DNA of 64,000 nt from the NCBI GenBank assembly GCA_030684555.1, contig JAUXVN010000040.1:177021-241020 (forward strand), written 5' to 3'. The notes beneath the pieces were generated by a model, which worked only from the letters and a program-made list of their open reading frames with translations, searched no databases and had not been told where the DNA came from. Shown here piece after piece: positions 18,114-26,661 of the stretch. The translations under genes and the position numbers were made by a program. The stretch is from Ignavibacteria bacterium. Its GTDB lineage: Bacteria > Bacteroidota > Ignavibacteria > Ignavibacteriales > Ignavibacteriaceae. Each line of letters starts with the position of its first letter. The first letter of the stretch is position 1.

Positions 18114-19034
18114 TTAATTCTGGGTTCCTAATAAATACAACACTGCCATTCTTACAGCCACTCCATTGGTCACCTGGTTCAATATAATTTGGGATGGTCC
18201 ATCAGCAACTTCTGATGAAATTTCCACCCCACGATTTATCGGACCCGGATGCAATATTACAATATCTTTACCGTTCTTAGCTAAACGATCTTCAGTTATT
18301 CCGAAATATTTATGATACTCTCTTATTGAGGGGAAGTATTCGCGAGCTTTTCGTTCTAATTGAATTCTTAATACATTGAGTACATCATTTTCCTGAATCG
18401 CTTCATCAATATTATGGATAACCTTCACGCCAAGTTCGTCCATTTGCTTCGGTATCATCGTAGAGGGACCGCAAACCGAAACATCTGCTCCCATTGTTTT
18501 AAGTCCGAAGATGTTGGATAAAGCCACCCGACTGTGAGCTATATCTCCAACAATACAAACTTTCACACCATCAAGCTTTCCTAGTCGTTCTCTGATTGAA
18601 TACATATCTAAAAGTGCTTGGGTAGGGTGTTCATGAATGCCATCGCCAGCATTAATAACATTTGAGTCGGAAATTTGAGTCAGATAGTGTGGTACTCCTG
18701 CGGCTGCATGACGGACAACTATCATATCAACTTTCATTGCTTCAATATTTTTAATAGTATCTTTAAAACTTTCTCCTTTAGAAACACTGCTCGTTGAGAC
18801 TGAAAAATTAACAGCATCGGCTGATAAACGTTTCTCAGCTAACTCGAAAGAAATTCTTGTTCTGGTAGAATTTTCGTAGAAAAGATTAACGACTGTTTTA
18901 CCCTGTAAAGTCGGAACTCGCTTAATTGGTCTTTCGAGAACCTCTTTGAATGTAATTGCTGTATCAAGAATGAGTTGAATATCATTTCTTGAAACTCCTT
19001 GCATTCCTAACAAATGTCTACTTGATAATGACAT
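18114..19034 (-). CDS. pyrB: Aspartate carbamoyltransferase, catalytic subunit
   Basis: 306 residues, the usual length. It condenses carbamoyl phosphate with aspartate, the committed step of pyrimidine synthesis. The carbamoyl-phosphate loop is STRTR at residues 56-60, followed by SVSKGESFKDT, the 80s-loop segment supplied to the neighbouring subunit. RHAAAG and NAGDGIHEHPTQALLD complete the family signature. No pyrI gene for a regulatory chain is next to it, as expected when PyrR controls the operon. It sits 14 bases after pyrR. Confidence 0.97.
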   Translation of the reverse strand: MSLSSRHLLGMQGVSRNDIQLILDTAITFKEVLERPIKRVPTLQGKTVVNLFYENSTRTRISFELAEKRLSADAVNFSVSTSSVSKGESFKDTIKNIEAMKVDMIVVRHAAAGVPHYLTQISDSNVINAGDGIHEHPTQALLDMYSIRERLGKLDGVKVCIVGDIAHSRVALSNIFGLKTMGADVSVCGPSTMIPKQMDELGVKVIHNIDEAIQENDVLNVLRIQLERKAREYFPSIREYHKYFGITEDRLAKNGKDIVILHPGPINRGVEISSEVADGPSQIILNQVTNGVAVRMAVLYLLGTQN

Positions 19035-19048
19035 TTTAACCTTTCTAA

Positions 19049-19600
19049 TTAATTATTATCGTCACTGATATCGACTAAGTACACTGCATCTTCACCATCT
19101 ACTTCAACCATTTTTACTCTGACTTCTTCATTTATTGAAGTAGGAATATTTTTTCCGATGTAATCAGCACTTATTGGAAGCTCCCTATGTCCTCTATCAA
19201 CAAGAACAAAAAGTTGAATAGTTTGCGGTCGACCAAACTCCATCAAAGCACTTAAAGCTGATCTGACAGTCCTTCCTGTGTAAAGAACATCATCAATAAG
19301 AATGACATCTTTATCGTTCATATCGAAACGAATATCAGAAACAGAAACTTCAGGCTGTTTTAATCTTTTTCTAAAATCGTCTCTGTATAAAGTTACATCC
19401 AAAATGCCAAGCGGAAGTTCCTGCTTTTCAAGTTCAACAATTTTCTGTTGAATTCTCTTAGCTAAAAATTCACCTCGTGTTCTCATGCCTAATAAAACAA
19501 TATTTTTTGAACCTTTATTCCGTTCAATGATTTCGTGAGAAATTCGAGTGATGATTCTATTCATCCCGATTTCATCTATTATTTTTGCTTTGATTTTCAT
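19049..19600 (-). CDS. pyrR: PyrR bifunctional regulator / uracil phosphoribosyltransferase
   Basis: 183 residues. In known members PyrR binds pyr leader RNA when UMP is high and also has uracil phosphoribosyltransferase activity. The type I PRTase signature is VILIDDVLYTGRTVRSA at residues 99-115. LLGMRTRGEFLA and the later VDRGHRELP segment are typical of PyrR rather than of plain uracil phosphoribosyltransferase. It is the first gene of the operon, preceded by a leader of about 120 bases with a hairpin just before the start, so RNA-level control of the whole operon is likely. Confidence 0.95.
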   Translation of the reverse strand: MKIKAKIIDEIGMNRIITRISHEIIERNKGSKNIVLLGMRTRGEFLAKRIQQKIVELEKQELPLGILDVTLYRDDFRKRLKQPEVSVSDIRFDMNDKDVILIDDVLYTGRTVRSALSALMEFGRPQTIQLFVLVDRGHRELPISADYIGKNIPTSINEEVRVKMVEVDGEDAVYLVDISDDNN

Positions 19601-19611
19601 AAATAAAAAAT

Positions 19612-19636
19612 CCTCATTGGCAAAAAGCCGCTGAGG
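19612..19636 (-). promoter_or_regulatory. Hairpin in the pyrR leader covering the ribosome site
   Basis: On the minus strand CCTCA pairs with TGAGG, with an inner GGC/GCC around five T. The 3' arm contains GAGG, the probable Shine-Dalgarno sequence of pyrR, and is followed by ATTTTTTATTT and then ATG. AGAGAGG lies immediately 5' of the stem and resembles the AGAGAGG core of PyrR-binding loops in Bacillus. It could act as a translational switch, an attenuator or both. Confidence 0.55.
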
Positions 19637-19727
19637 TCCTCTCTATTATATTTATAGACTTAAATATCATGTATGTTTCCTTACCTATCTCACAGTATAG
19701 ATTTAAAGGTTGTAAAAATTTGTTATG

Positions 19728-19735
19728 CAAAACTA
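19728..19735 (-). promoter_or_regulatory. Candidate -7 box of the pyr operon
   Basis: TAGTTTTG on the minus strand is an exact match to TAnnTTTG and would give a leader of roughly 120 bases before pyrR. A -33 TTG at normal spacing is not seen. Confidence 0.35.
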
Positions 19736-19859
19736 AAACTTTTTACATATAATTAAAAATATTTTTTCCAAATTCAGATAAAAATTCTTTGAAAATCACA
19801 TAAATCTTTTTTAGATTGAGTGACAAATCATAAACCGTAATCATTAACAAGGAGAAAAC

Positions 19860-22800
19860 GTGAAAAAAGTTCTTCTATTTTTTGTGTTAGTAATAATTAC
19901 TAACATCGCAACTATGGGGCAGGCAGTAATAAGCCCGCGCCTTCAAAGTGCACTTTTAAATACTTCAGAAAGTGAATTTATAAAAACAATTGTTTATATG
20001 AGAGATCAAGTAGATCTCATTTCCTTAGATGAACAATTGTATTCAGAAAAAGTTACTATGAATGAGAGAGCTTATAAGGTAATTACAGCTTTACAGCAAA
20101 AAGCTCAAAGCACACAGGGGCAAATATTAGATTTTATTCAACAAAAATACGAAGCAAGTGAAATTTTTACTTACAAACCGTTGTGGATAGTTAACGCTAT
20201 AATTGTTGAAGCTAAGAAATCGACGATATACAATTTGGCAGCACGAATAGATGTTGAGGAAATTGATCTGGATGCACAGACTTTCCTCGATCATTATCAA
20301 GTAGTTGAAGTTGACGCTGTAAGTGGGATTGAATCAGTTGAACCCGGACTTAAAATTATCAATGCCGACAAACTATGGCAATTAGGAATTACTGGTCAGG
20401 GTCGTTTAGTTATGGGTGAAGATACCGGAGTACAGCCAAATCATCCAGCACTTAACCATAAATGGAGAGGTAATACATCACCCGCTGCGCATGCATGGCT
20501 TGATCCGGGGGCAGGTTCATTAACTCCATCTGATTGTAATAGTAATAGTCATGGAACACATACCATGGGAACCATGGTGGGTATATCACCAACTACAGGT
20601 GATACAATAGGTGTTGCTATTGGAGCAGAATGGATTGCAGCAAAAACAATTTGCGCAGGAAATTCTACTTCAAATCATATGGTTGCTTATCAATGGGCAA
20701 TGAACCCTGACGGGAATCCAGCAACAATTACTGATATGCCCGATGCAATAAATAACAGCTGGTTCGATCCATCTACCGTAAACCAGTGTGCCGGACAGTA
20801 TGTCACCATTTTTAATGCGCTTGAAGTTGCAGGTATTGCGGTTGTATTCTCTGCGGGGAATGATGGACCCGGTACATCAACTGTAACGATGCCTAAGAAT
20901 ATAAATACAAATACAGTAAACGTTTTTGCAACAGCAGCAATAAATGGAGCTTTATTCCTTAGTGGAAGTACCAATCCTATTTCAAGTTTTTCATCAAGAG
21001 GTCCTTCGACTTGTGGAGGAACAGGTTCCCTTTTAATTAAACCTGAAGCTTCTGCACCGGGTGAAAACGTTCGTTCATCAGGTTCTGCAACAGGTTACGC
21101 AACTTTATCTGGAACCTCAATGGCATCGCCTCATATTGCTGGCTCAGTTGCATTGTTGAAACAGGCTTTTCCAGAAAAAACAGGAAAAGAAGTTTTAATT
21201 GCTTTATATGAAACAGCAAGGGATTTGGGTGAAGTTGGTGAGGATAATAATTATGGAAAGGGGTTAATAGATGTTATGGCAGCATTTCAGTTTTTGAACG
21301 GTGCCGATTCTATACCTCCAACTGCCATCGCTGATCTTGCAGTTACGAATGTTACTTCAAGCAGTTTGAAACTTGAGTGGACTACACCTTCAGATTCATC
21401 CTTTGGTGGCGTTAGAACTTATGATATTCGTTATTCAACATCACCTATAATTGATACTACATCATTTAATAATGCAGATCAGTTGACATTCCCTGGTGAA
21501 CCCGGTGTCGCAGGTACCCCTGCAAGTTTAATGGTTTCTAATTTAACAACAAGTACTAATTATTATTTTTCTATTAAGTCAAAAGATTTTTGGGGGAATT
21601 CATCTCCATTATCTAATCAAGTTTCTGCTACTACCTTAAGTGCACCGTTACTATCAGTAACACCGGCAGCGATATTCCACACACTTACTACAGCTACAGT
21701 TATAGTAGATACAATTAGAATATCAAATCTATCCGTAAATGCATCAACACTTGACTATAGGGTAGAGTTGTTGAACAACACATTCCCGGGTAAGTCAGTA
21801 GAAGCAAAGATCATCCCTTTCAGTATAAGCACAGAAGAAGATGATACAAGAATGGATAAATCAGATCCGAAACCATCATACGGACAAAGCATCGAAGGTT
21901 TTGGCGGACCTGATGCATTCGGTTATAAGTGGATAGACAGTGATGAACCTAATGGACCTGTATATGTATGGGAAGACATCGCCACAACCGGAACAGCAGT
22001 AACAAACTGGACAGCATCGGGCACCTCTGCTGCTTTAGATGACGGACATGTACAATTGGACTTAGGATTTAGCTTTAAGTTTTACGGAAACTTGTATAGC
22101 ACTGTTTACGTAAGTACAAACGGATTTATGACATTTAATCCGGTAACAGCAACCTGGTACTCAAATGTAGCTATACCAACAGCAGCCGTACCGAATAATC
22201 TAATCTGTCCATTCTGGGATGACTTAGACGGAAGAACACAGGGAACAGTCCATTATAAACAAGACGGAAACCGATTTATAATACAGTATACCAACTGGCA
22301 GAAATATAGTGGAACCGGTTCATTAACCTTCCAAATCGTACTCTATTCAGGCGGAAAGATACTTATCTATTACAACAACATGACCGGAACTTTGAACTCG
22401 GCAACAGTGGGCATAGAGAACTCAACCGGCACAGTTGGCTTACAAGTAGTAAAAGATGGAAACTACGTAAAGAACAACTTAGCTCTAAAGTTTGCAGCAG
22501 AGCCTGATTGGTTAAGCGGAACAAATATGAATGGACAACTCTATAATGGGAATACAGCCTTAGTAGAACTAACCTTCAATACAGAAGACTTCCCCGGAGG
22601 TAATTACTCAATGGACGTAAAAGTAACAAGTAATGACCCAACTACACCAACAGTAGTCGTACCGGTAAGCATGTACTTAGAACCAATACCGGTAGAGATG
22701 ACAACCTTTACGGCAGATGTAGTAAGAGATGAAGTAATGTTGAAATGGGAAACATCAAGTGAAACAAACAACATGGGCTTCAAGGTAGAGAAGAAGAAAA

Positions 22801-23261
22801 CCGGAAGTGTAAACTGGACAGAGGCTGGATTTGTAGAAGGAAAAGGAAACACAGCAGAGAAACAAAACTATAGTTTCAGAGAAAAAGGATTAGAAGTAGG
22901 GAAGTATTCATACAGATTAATCCAGACCGACTTTGACGGAAAGACGAACTACAGCAGAGAAATCGAAGTAGATGTAACTAATCCGAGAGAATATGCACTT
23001 TACCAAAACTATCCGAATCCGTTCAATCCAAGTACAGTGATAAGTTATTCATTACCAGAGAAATCAGAAGTAACGATAAGAATCTACAGTGCATTGGGAG
23101 AATATATCGGAATGATAGAACAAGGGACAAAAGACGCCGGATATTACAGAGTAGACTTCGACGGTAAACAGCTTACCAGCGGAACTTACATTTATCAGTT
23201 GAGAGCAACAAGTTCTAACAACACATTTACAGATACAAAGAAGATGTTGTTCATAAAGTAA
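19860..23261 (+). CDS. Secreted subtilisin-like (S8) protease with type IX sorting domain
   Basis: 1133 residues with a GTG start, supported by AAGGAG upstream. Signal peptide is about 1-20 (ATMGQA). A propeptide-like region (25-160) precedes the S8 domain with catalytic Asp188 (GEDTG), His231 (SHGTH) and Ser420 (GTSMASP), plus oxyanion Asn334 (SAGND). An FN3 domain follows (about 485-595). Next is a large beta-rich module (about 670-880, with STNGFMTF and CPFWDDLDG segments). A pre-terminal domain opens PVEMTTFTA near residue 945. The type A sorting domain (about 1050-1133, YQNYPNPFNPST) means export through the outer membrane by the type IX system, removal of this domain and probable surface attachment. 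Confidence 0.92.
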   Translation: MKKVLLFFVLVIITNIATMGQAVISPRLQSALLNTSESEFIKTIVYMRDQVDLISLDEQLYSEKVTMNERAYKVITALQQKAQSTQGQILDFIQQKYEASEIFTYKPLWIVNAIIVEAKKSTIYNLAARIDVEEIDLDAQTFLDHYQVVEVDAVSGIESVEPGLKIINADKLWQLGITGQGRLVMGEDTGVQPNHPALNHKWRGNTSPAAHAWLDPGAGSLTPSDCNSNSHGTHTMGTMVGISPTTGDTIGVAIGAEWIAAKTICAGNSTSNHMVAYQWAMNPDGNPATITDMPDAINNSWFDPSTVNQCAGQYVTIFNALEVAGIAVVFSAGNDGPGTSTVTMPKNINTNTVNVFATAAINGALFLSGSTNPISSFSSRGPSTCGGTGSLLIKPEASAPGENVRSSGSATGYATLSGTSMASPHIAGSVALLKQAFPEKTGKEVLIALYETARDLGEVGEDNNYGKGLIDVMAAFQFLNGADSIPPTAIADLAVTNVTSSSLKLEWTTPSDSSFGGVRTYDIRYSTSPIIDTTSFNNADQLTFPGEPGVAGTPASLMVSNLTTSTNYYFSIKSKDFWGNSSPLSNQVSATTLSAPLLSVTPAAIFHTLTTATVIVDTIRISNLSVNASTLDYRVELLNNTFPGKSVEAKIIPFSISTEEDDTRMDKSDPKPSYGQSIEGFGGPDAFGYKWIDSDEPNGPVYVWEDIATTGTAVTNWTASGTSAALDDGHVQLDLGFSFKFYGNLYSTVYVSTNGFMTFNPVTATWYSNVAIPTAAVPNNLICPFWDDLDGRTQGTVHYKQDGNRFIIQYTNWQKYSGTGSLTFQIVLYSGGKILIYYNNMTGTLNSATVGIENSTGTVGLQVVKDGNYVKNNLALKFAAEPDWLSGTNMNGQLYNGNTALVELTFNTEDFPGGNYSMDVKVTSNDPTTPTVVVPVSMYLEPIPVEMTTFTADVVRDEVMLKWETSSETNNMGFKVEKKKTGSVNWTEAGFVEGKGNTAEKQNYSFREKGLEVGKYSYRLIQTDFDGKTNYSREIEVDVTNPREYALYQNYPNPFNPSTVISYSLPEKSEVTIRIYSALGEYIGMIEQGTKDAGYYRVDFDGKQLTSGTYIYQLRATSSNNTFTDTKKMLFIK

Positions 23262-23292
23262 TCTTATCCTTAACTGATTAACTATTTCATTT

Positions 23293-23328
23293 AACCCGAA
23301 CCACTTAATAATGGTTCGGGTTTTTTTT
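23293..23328 (+). terminator. Rho-independent terminator of the protease gene
   Basis: A perfect 11-bp stem, AACCCGAACCA with TGGTTCGGGTT around an 8-base loop, directly followed by T residues, 31 bases after the stop codon. Confidence 0.92.
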
Positions 23329-23421
23329 GTTAAAAAGGTTATTGAAAATTAATATCATACTACTTGAATATGATGGGGAAGTTCGTTATCTATTGATCAA
23401 CAATAAATACAATTACTTAGA

Positions 23422-25014
23422 ATGAATACTGGCGAAATAAAAAACCTAGAAGTCTTACAAGAAAAAAAAGTCCCATGGTTGAAACCGTTGTTAATACTCT
23501 TCACAATAAGTTTTTCAATATATGGGTTTATGAGAGGGATAGATTATTTACTATTTGAATATCAGATAAACTTATTTGGTGAGCTATTCAATAACCTTGA
23601 TATACTTGCTAATACTCTTGGAGCAATGGGAGAAGTGGTTACCGGAGTCCTTGGAATTGAAATAACAGTTATCGCGATTATCGTTCAATTGGCAGCTAAT
23701 AAATATTCCTCAAAGATTATGGACTTAACTGTCGAAAATAAAGTGAATTTTATTGTAATCGGAATTTTTGTTGTTACGGCGGTAAACGCAATTTTAGTAA
23801 GTAATACACTATCAGAAACATTCCCCACACGCTTTAGTATCTTTTTCACATTAACATTGATTATTGTTAGTCTACTTATAGTAATACCTCACTTTAATTA
23901 TGTTTTTAATTTTCTGAGACCAACAAATTTTTTAGGATATGTAAAGAGAAAAGTTGTTAAATCATTAAACGATTTAAGCAGTGGTAAAATCGAATATTCC
24001 TTAAAAGTACGTGATGAAATAAATAATCAAATTAATTTTATTGGAGATATAGCTCTTAATTCAGTATATCAAGGGGATAGAGCGGTAACGCTTCAATGTA
24101 TAAGTATTTTGAGAGAAATAGTTGTAGAGTATCTAAATTTTAAAAGGAAATTACCGGAAGAGTGGTTTAAATTATCAGGGTTAGAATACTTTGATCCTGA
24201 TTTCTCAAGTTATTCATCTTATGTTATGGATAGGATTGAAGAGAACAAAGTTCTTGTTGAAAGAAAGGTCTTTGGTTTATATGAATTAGTTTTTAATAAC
24301 TCAAGACTAACACTTCGGGATGTTGCATCGGGTGTATTGTTGAACTCAGAATTGATTGCCATCGCTGCAATTAGACAAGGTGATAAAGGGGCGCTATACT
24401 GTGCTTTTCAATATTTTAATTCTTATTTGAGAATTGCGATTAGAGGAAAAGATCCACGATCTGCTTTTAATACCTTAGAGCATTATCGCATAGTTGCTGA
24501 AGAACTCATTAGTAGTCAACCTGAAGAAGTTGAAAAATTAGAATTTTATTTCAAGTACTATGGTCAGGAAGCTAATAAAAATCAAGTTCTTTTTATTTTA
24601 GAAACAGCGGCTCATGATCTCTGCAGATTAAACGAAGTAGCATATGAAAAAAATGCTCCTAATAGAAAAGTCCTTCTAGAACTATTCTTAACTTTAGATG
24701 AACCCATTGAAGAAAGCAATGATCCTAACAAAAGCACAAAGGAATTATCTTTGATAGGTGTACGCATTGCTCAAGTTAAACTAGCAGGATTCTATCTAAT
24801 TCATAATGAAATAGAATTAGCAAGAAGAATTTTTGACGATGTTAAAGTTGAACCGGCTAATCGCATTCAGAAAATAAAAGATATTATTTTTAATACAACT
24901 CAAGAAGAGTTTTGGGAGGTTACTCCCCGTGGTATAAATTTTTACTATGTTTCTCAAAGAAGGAGAGAAGCACTAAAATTATTTTTCACATGGTTTGACC
25001 AACAAAGTAATTAA
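23422..25014 (+). CDS. Membrane protein resembling DUF2254
   Basis: 530 residues. Four hydrophobic segments lie in the first 150 residues (about 19-37, 58-84, 96-116, 122-143). Between them, ITVIAIIVQLAANKYSSKIM resembles the second-helix segment of DUF2254 membrane proteins. The remaining 380 residues are soluble, helical and charged and presumably cytoplasmic. The family call rests on this layout and one segment. It lies directly upstream of the GldL-like gene but is separated by 264 bases with a candidate promoter, so it need not belong to that locus. Confidence 0.5.
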   Translation: MNTGEIKNLEVLQEKKVPWLKPLLILFTISFSIYGFMRGIDYLLFEYQINLFGELFNNLDILANTLGAMGEVVTGVLGIEITVIAIIVQLAANKYSSKIMDLTVENKVNFIVIGIFVVTAVNAILVSNTLSETFPTRFSIFFTLTLIIVSLLIVIPHFNYVFNFLRPTNFLGYVKRKVVKSLNDLSSGKIEYSLKVRDEINNQINFIGDIALNSVYQGDRAVTLQCISILREIVVEYLNFKRKLPEEWFKLSGLEYFDPDFSSYSSYVMDRIEENKVLVERKVFGLYELVFNNSRLTLRDVASGVLLNSELIAIAAIRQGDKGALYCAFQYFNSYLRIAIRGKDPRSAFNTLEHYRIVAEELISSQPEEVEKLEFYFKYYGQEANKNQVLFILETAAHDLCRLNEVAYEKNAPNRKVLLELFLTLDEPIEESNDPNKSTKELSLIGVRIAQVKLAGFYLIHNEIELARRIFDDVKVEPANRIQKIKDIIFNTTQEEFWEVTPRGINFYYVSQRRREALKLFFTWFDQQSN

Positions 25015-25278
25015 ATCGAAGAAAATTTTTATATTAGTAATCAGTTCTATAAGTTTTTTTATTGACAATGAAAAAAAAAATCACCTAATTTGGTTTGGCA
25101 AGAAACAAAAATATTTATTTTAATAATAAAAGAGTTATAAGTTAGAGAGCATAGCGAAAAATTCGTTTAATGTGGTATCTGAATTTTGAATTGTCGTGAA
25201 TTATCTAAACGTCAGTTCGTAATTTAAGATTTTTATAAAAGTGGGTAAAACATATTTTCACAAAATAGGAGAATTACA
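25015..25278 (+). other. Long leader/promoter region of the GldL-like locus
   Basis: 264 bases without a gene, AT-rich. The only features I can point to are a candidate promoter near 25062-25092 and the AGGAG ribosome site at 25267-25271. A 60-codon frame starting at 25241 overlaps the GldL-like start and has no family likeness. Confidence 0.45.
25062..25092 (+). promoter_or_regulatory. Weak candidate promoter for the GldL-like operon
   Basis: TTGACA at 25062 and TAATTTG at 25086-25092 lie at roughly the spacing of a Bacteroidota promoter, but the second box is one base shorter than TAnnTTTG. It would give a leader of about 180 bases. Confidence 0.3.
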
Positions 25279-25965
25279 GTGTCAGCACAAAATCAAAACT
25301 CGGGTCCGAATAATCCGAAAACAGGTTTCGGTAAATGGATGGTATATACAGTTATACCCAATTACTCCAATAACGTGCAAGGTGTCGTTTACGTTGGAGC
25401 GGCTATTCTTATTATTATTGTAGGTTTAAGAGGTCTTGGTTCCGTAGCGGGAAACATCCCAATTGTCCCAGGTTTCCTTATCAATGAAGCCGATAATAAA
25501 GTAGATGTAAATTTTGTTATGATGGCTCTATTTCTTGAATTCTTTTTACTACTTATTTTATCAATTGTAACATTCTTTACTCCAGAGGAGAGTCATGGAC
25601 ATGCTCCTGCTGCTCACGCACCTGTTTCGAGTGAAGGTGGAAAATTAGATCTATCTTCTCTTAAACAAGAATTATCTCAGTTCCGTCATGTTGCAGAAGA
25701 AGAAATTCGTGCTGTAGACGCTTACATAGATAGAATGGGAAAATTAGGTCTTCAGATGGGTGCAATGTCAAAACAGTATGCCCAAACTTTGGGAGAGATG
25801 AATCAGCATTTTAAAGCAGATACCCTCAAAGGTGTAGCTGAACAAGAAATAAAAAATGTTGAAGGTTTCGTAACTAAAATTGGTGCTTTAACACAGAATA
25901 TTGTTAACATTAAAAAAGAATATATTCAAGCTTTGACAGAGATTAAACAAAGCATTAAAGCATAA
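25279..25965 (+). CDS. GldL/PorL-like type IX secretion motor protein
   Basis: 228 residues with a GTG start, supported by AGGAG eight bases upstream. Two membrane helices lie at about residues 35-53 and 77-101. The second carries a buried glutamate, Glu87 (MALFLEFFLL). GldL of Flavobacterium has an equivalent acidic residue in its second helix, required for proton-driven rotation. The cytoplasmic tail (about 125-228) is a long coiled coil with two similar halves: residues 139-166 (EEEIRAVDAYIDRMGKLG) and 193-220 (EQEIKNVEGFVTKIGAL). Topology, buried Glu and coiled-coil tail match GldL/PorL, though sequence identity is low to my eye and the loop between helices is longer. The GldM-like genes follow. 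Confidence 0.6.
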   Translation: MSAQNQNSGPNNPKTGFGKWMVYTVIPNYSNNVQGVVYVGAAILIIIVGLRGLGSVAGNIPIVPGFLINEADNKVDVNFVMMALFLEFFLLLILSIVTFFTPEESHGHAPAAHAPVSSEGGKLDLSSLKQELSQFRHVAEEEIRAVDAYIDRMGKLGLQMGAMSKQYAQTLGEMNQHFKADTLKGVAEQEIKNVEGFVTKIGALTQNIVNIKKEYIQALTEIKQSIKA

Positions 25966-25990
25966 AGAAATAACATAAAGGGAAAAAACT

Positions 25991-26599
25991 ATGAAAAAAA
26001 ATATGGTTTATTTCGTGCTTTATGTTGTTCTTATTACTGAGCTTCTTATCGTTATTACTGAACGAGATGAGCTTGAAGAAAAAGAACATTCAGTGCGAGA
26101 CAAAATGTTGAACAGTTTAGCTGATTCATATAAACGTCCGGTATTATTGGCTATCCCTAATAGACGGACTGATTACGATGTTGGTGCAAAAGAAAACGGC
26201 GGTGCAATTGTAGTTATGACTCCTGTCGGTTTAGTTTCAGATGAGGAGAAAAAAGAAGTCGAGTTTTACGTTGATGTAGCTCCAGGTTCAAAAACGCCTT
26301 CTGATTGGCCTTCCGGAGGAGTGACCTCAAAGAACGGAAACGGTGTTTATAAATTAATAAAAACCGATGATGGGAATGCTCAATTTCTGGCTAAGTTATC
26401 TTCTGAAGGGGAGTATAGCTTCCGTGCATATTGTAAGGTAGAACGTAAATTACCGAGTTATCTACCCGATTTTTTATTAGCTGATTTAGCTAAAAGAGTT
26501 GGAGAACAGAAAGTATCAACTAGCCCCAAAGAAGCATTTCAAATTGTTGCTAAGCGACAAGGTGGAGTTAAAAAGCAGGGTGTTGAATTTCTATTTTAG
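25991..26599 (+). CDS. Membrane-anchored protein, possible N-terminal part of a split GldM
   Basis: 202 residues. The N-terminal helix (about 5-22, MVYFVLYVVLITELLIVI) contains a buried glutamate, Glu17, and a charged segment ERDELEEKE follows. The rest (about 50-160) looks like one Ig-type periplasmic domain and ends in a basic tail. GldM/PorM has one N-terminal helix that packs inside the GldL pentamer and a long periplasmic shaft of about 480 residues. This protein has the helix but only a short periplasmic part and lacks GldM's usual helical first domain. It starts 26 bases after the GldL-like stop and ends just before a terminator-like hairpin. The assignment relies on position and topology. 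Confidence 0.42.
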   Translation: MKKNMVYFVLYVVLITELLIVITERDELEEKEHSVRDKMLNSLADSYKRPVLLAIPNRRTDYDVGAKENGGAIVVMTPVGLVSDEEKKEVEFYVDVAPGSKTPSDWPSGGVTSKNGNGVYKLIKTDDGNAQFLAKLSSEGEYSFRAYCKVERKLPSYLPDFLLADLAKRVGEQKVSTSPKEAFQIVAKRQGGVKKQGVEFLF

Positions 26600-26610
26600 G
26601 TTGTAAATTT

Positions 26611-26635
26611 GGGGGGATATTTCCCCCTCTTTTTA
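26611..26635 (+). terminator. GC-rich hairpin with T tract inside the motor operon
   Basis: Six G and six bases later five C form a short strong stem (GGGGGA with TCCCCC), followed by TCTTTTTATTT. It lies 12 bases after one stop codon and before the next gene, so it may reduce expression of the downstream genes. Confidence 0.6.
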
Positions 26636-26661
26636 TTTGTTAATTATAAGACGAGTTTAGT

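Noticed and set aside
25241..25423. 60-codon frame at the beginning of the GldL-like gene
   Set aside because: Out of frame with the GTG start at 25279, which has the AGGAG site, two helices and a coiled coil.
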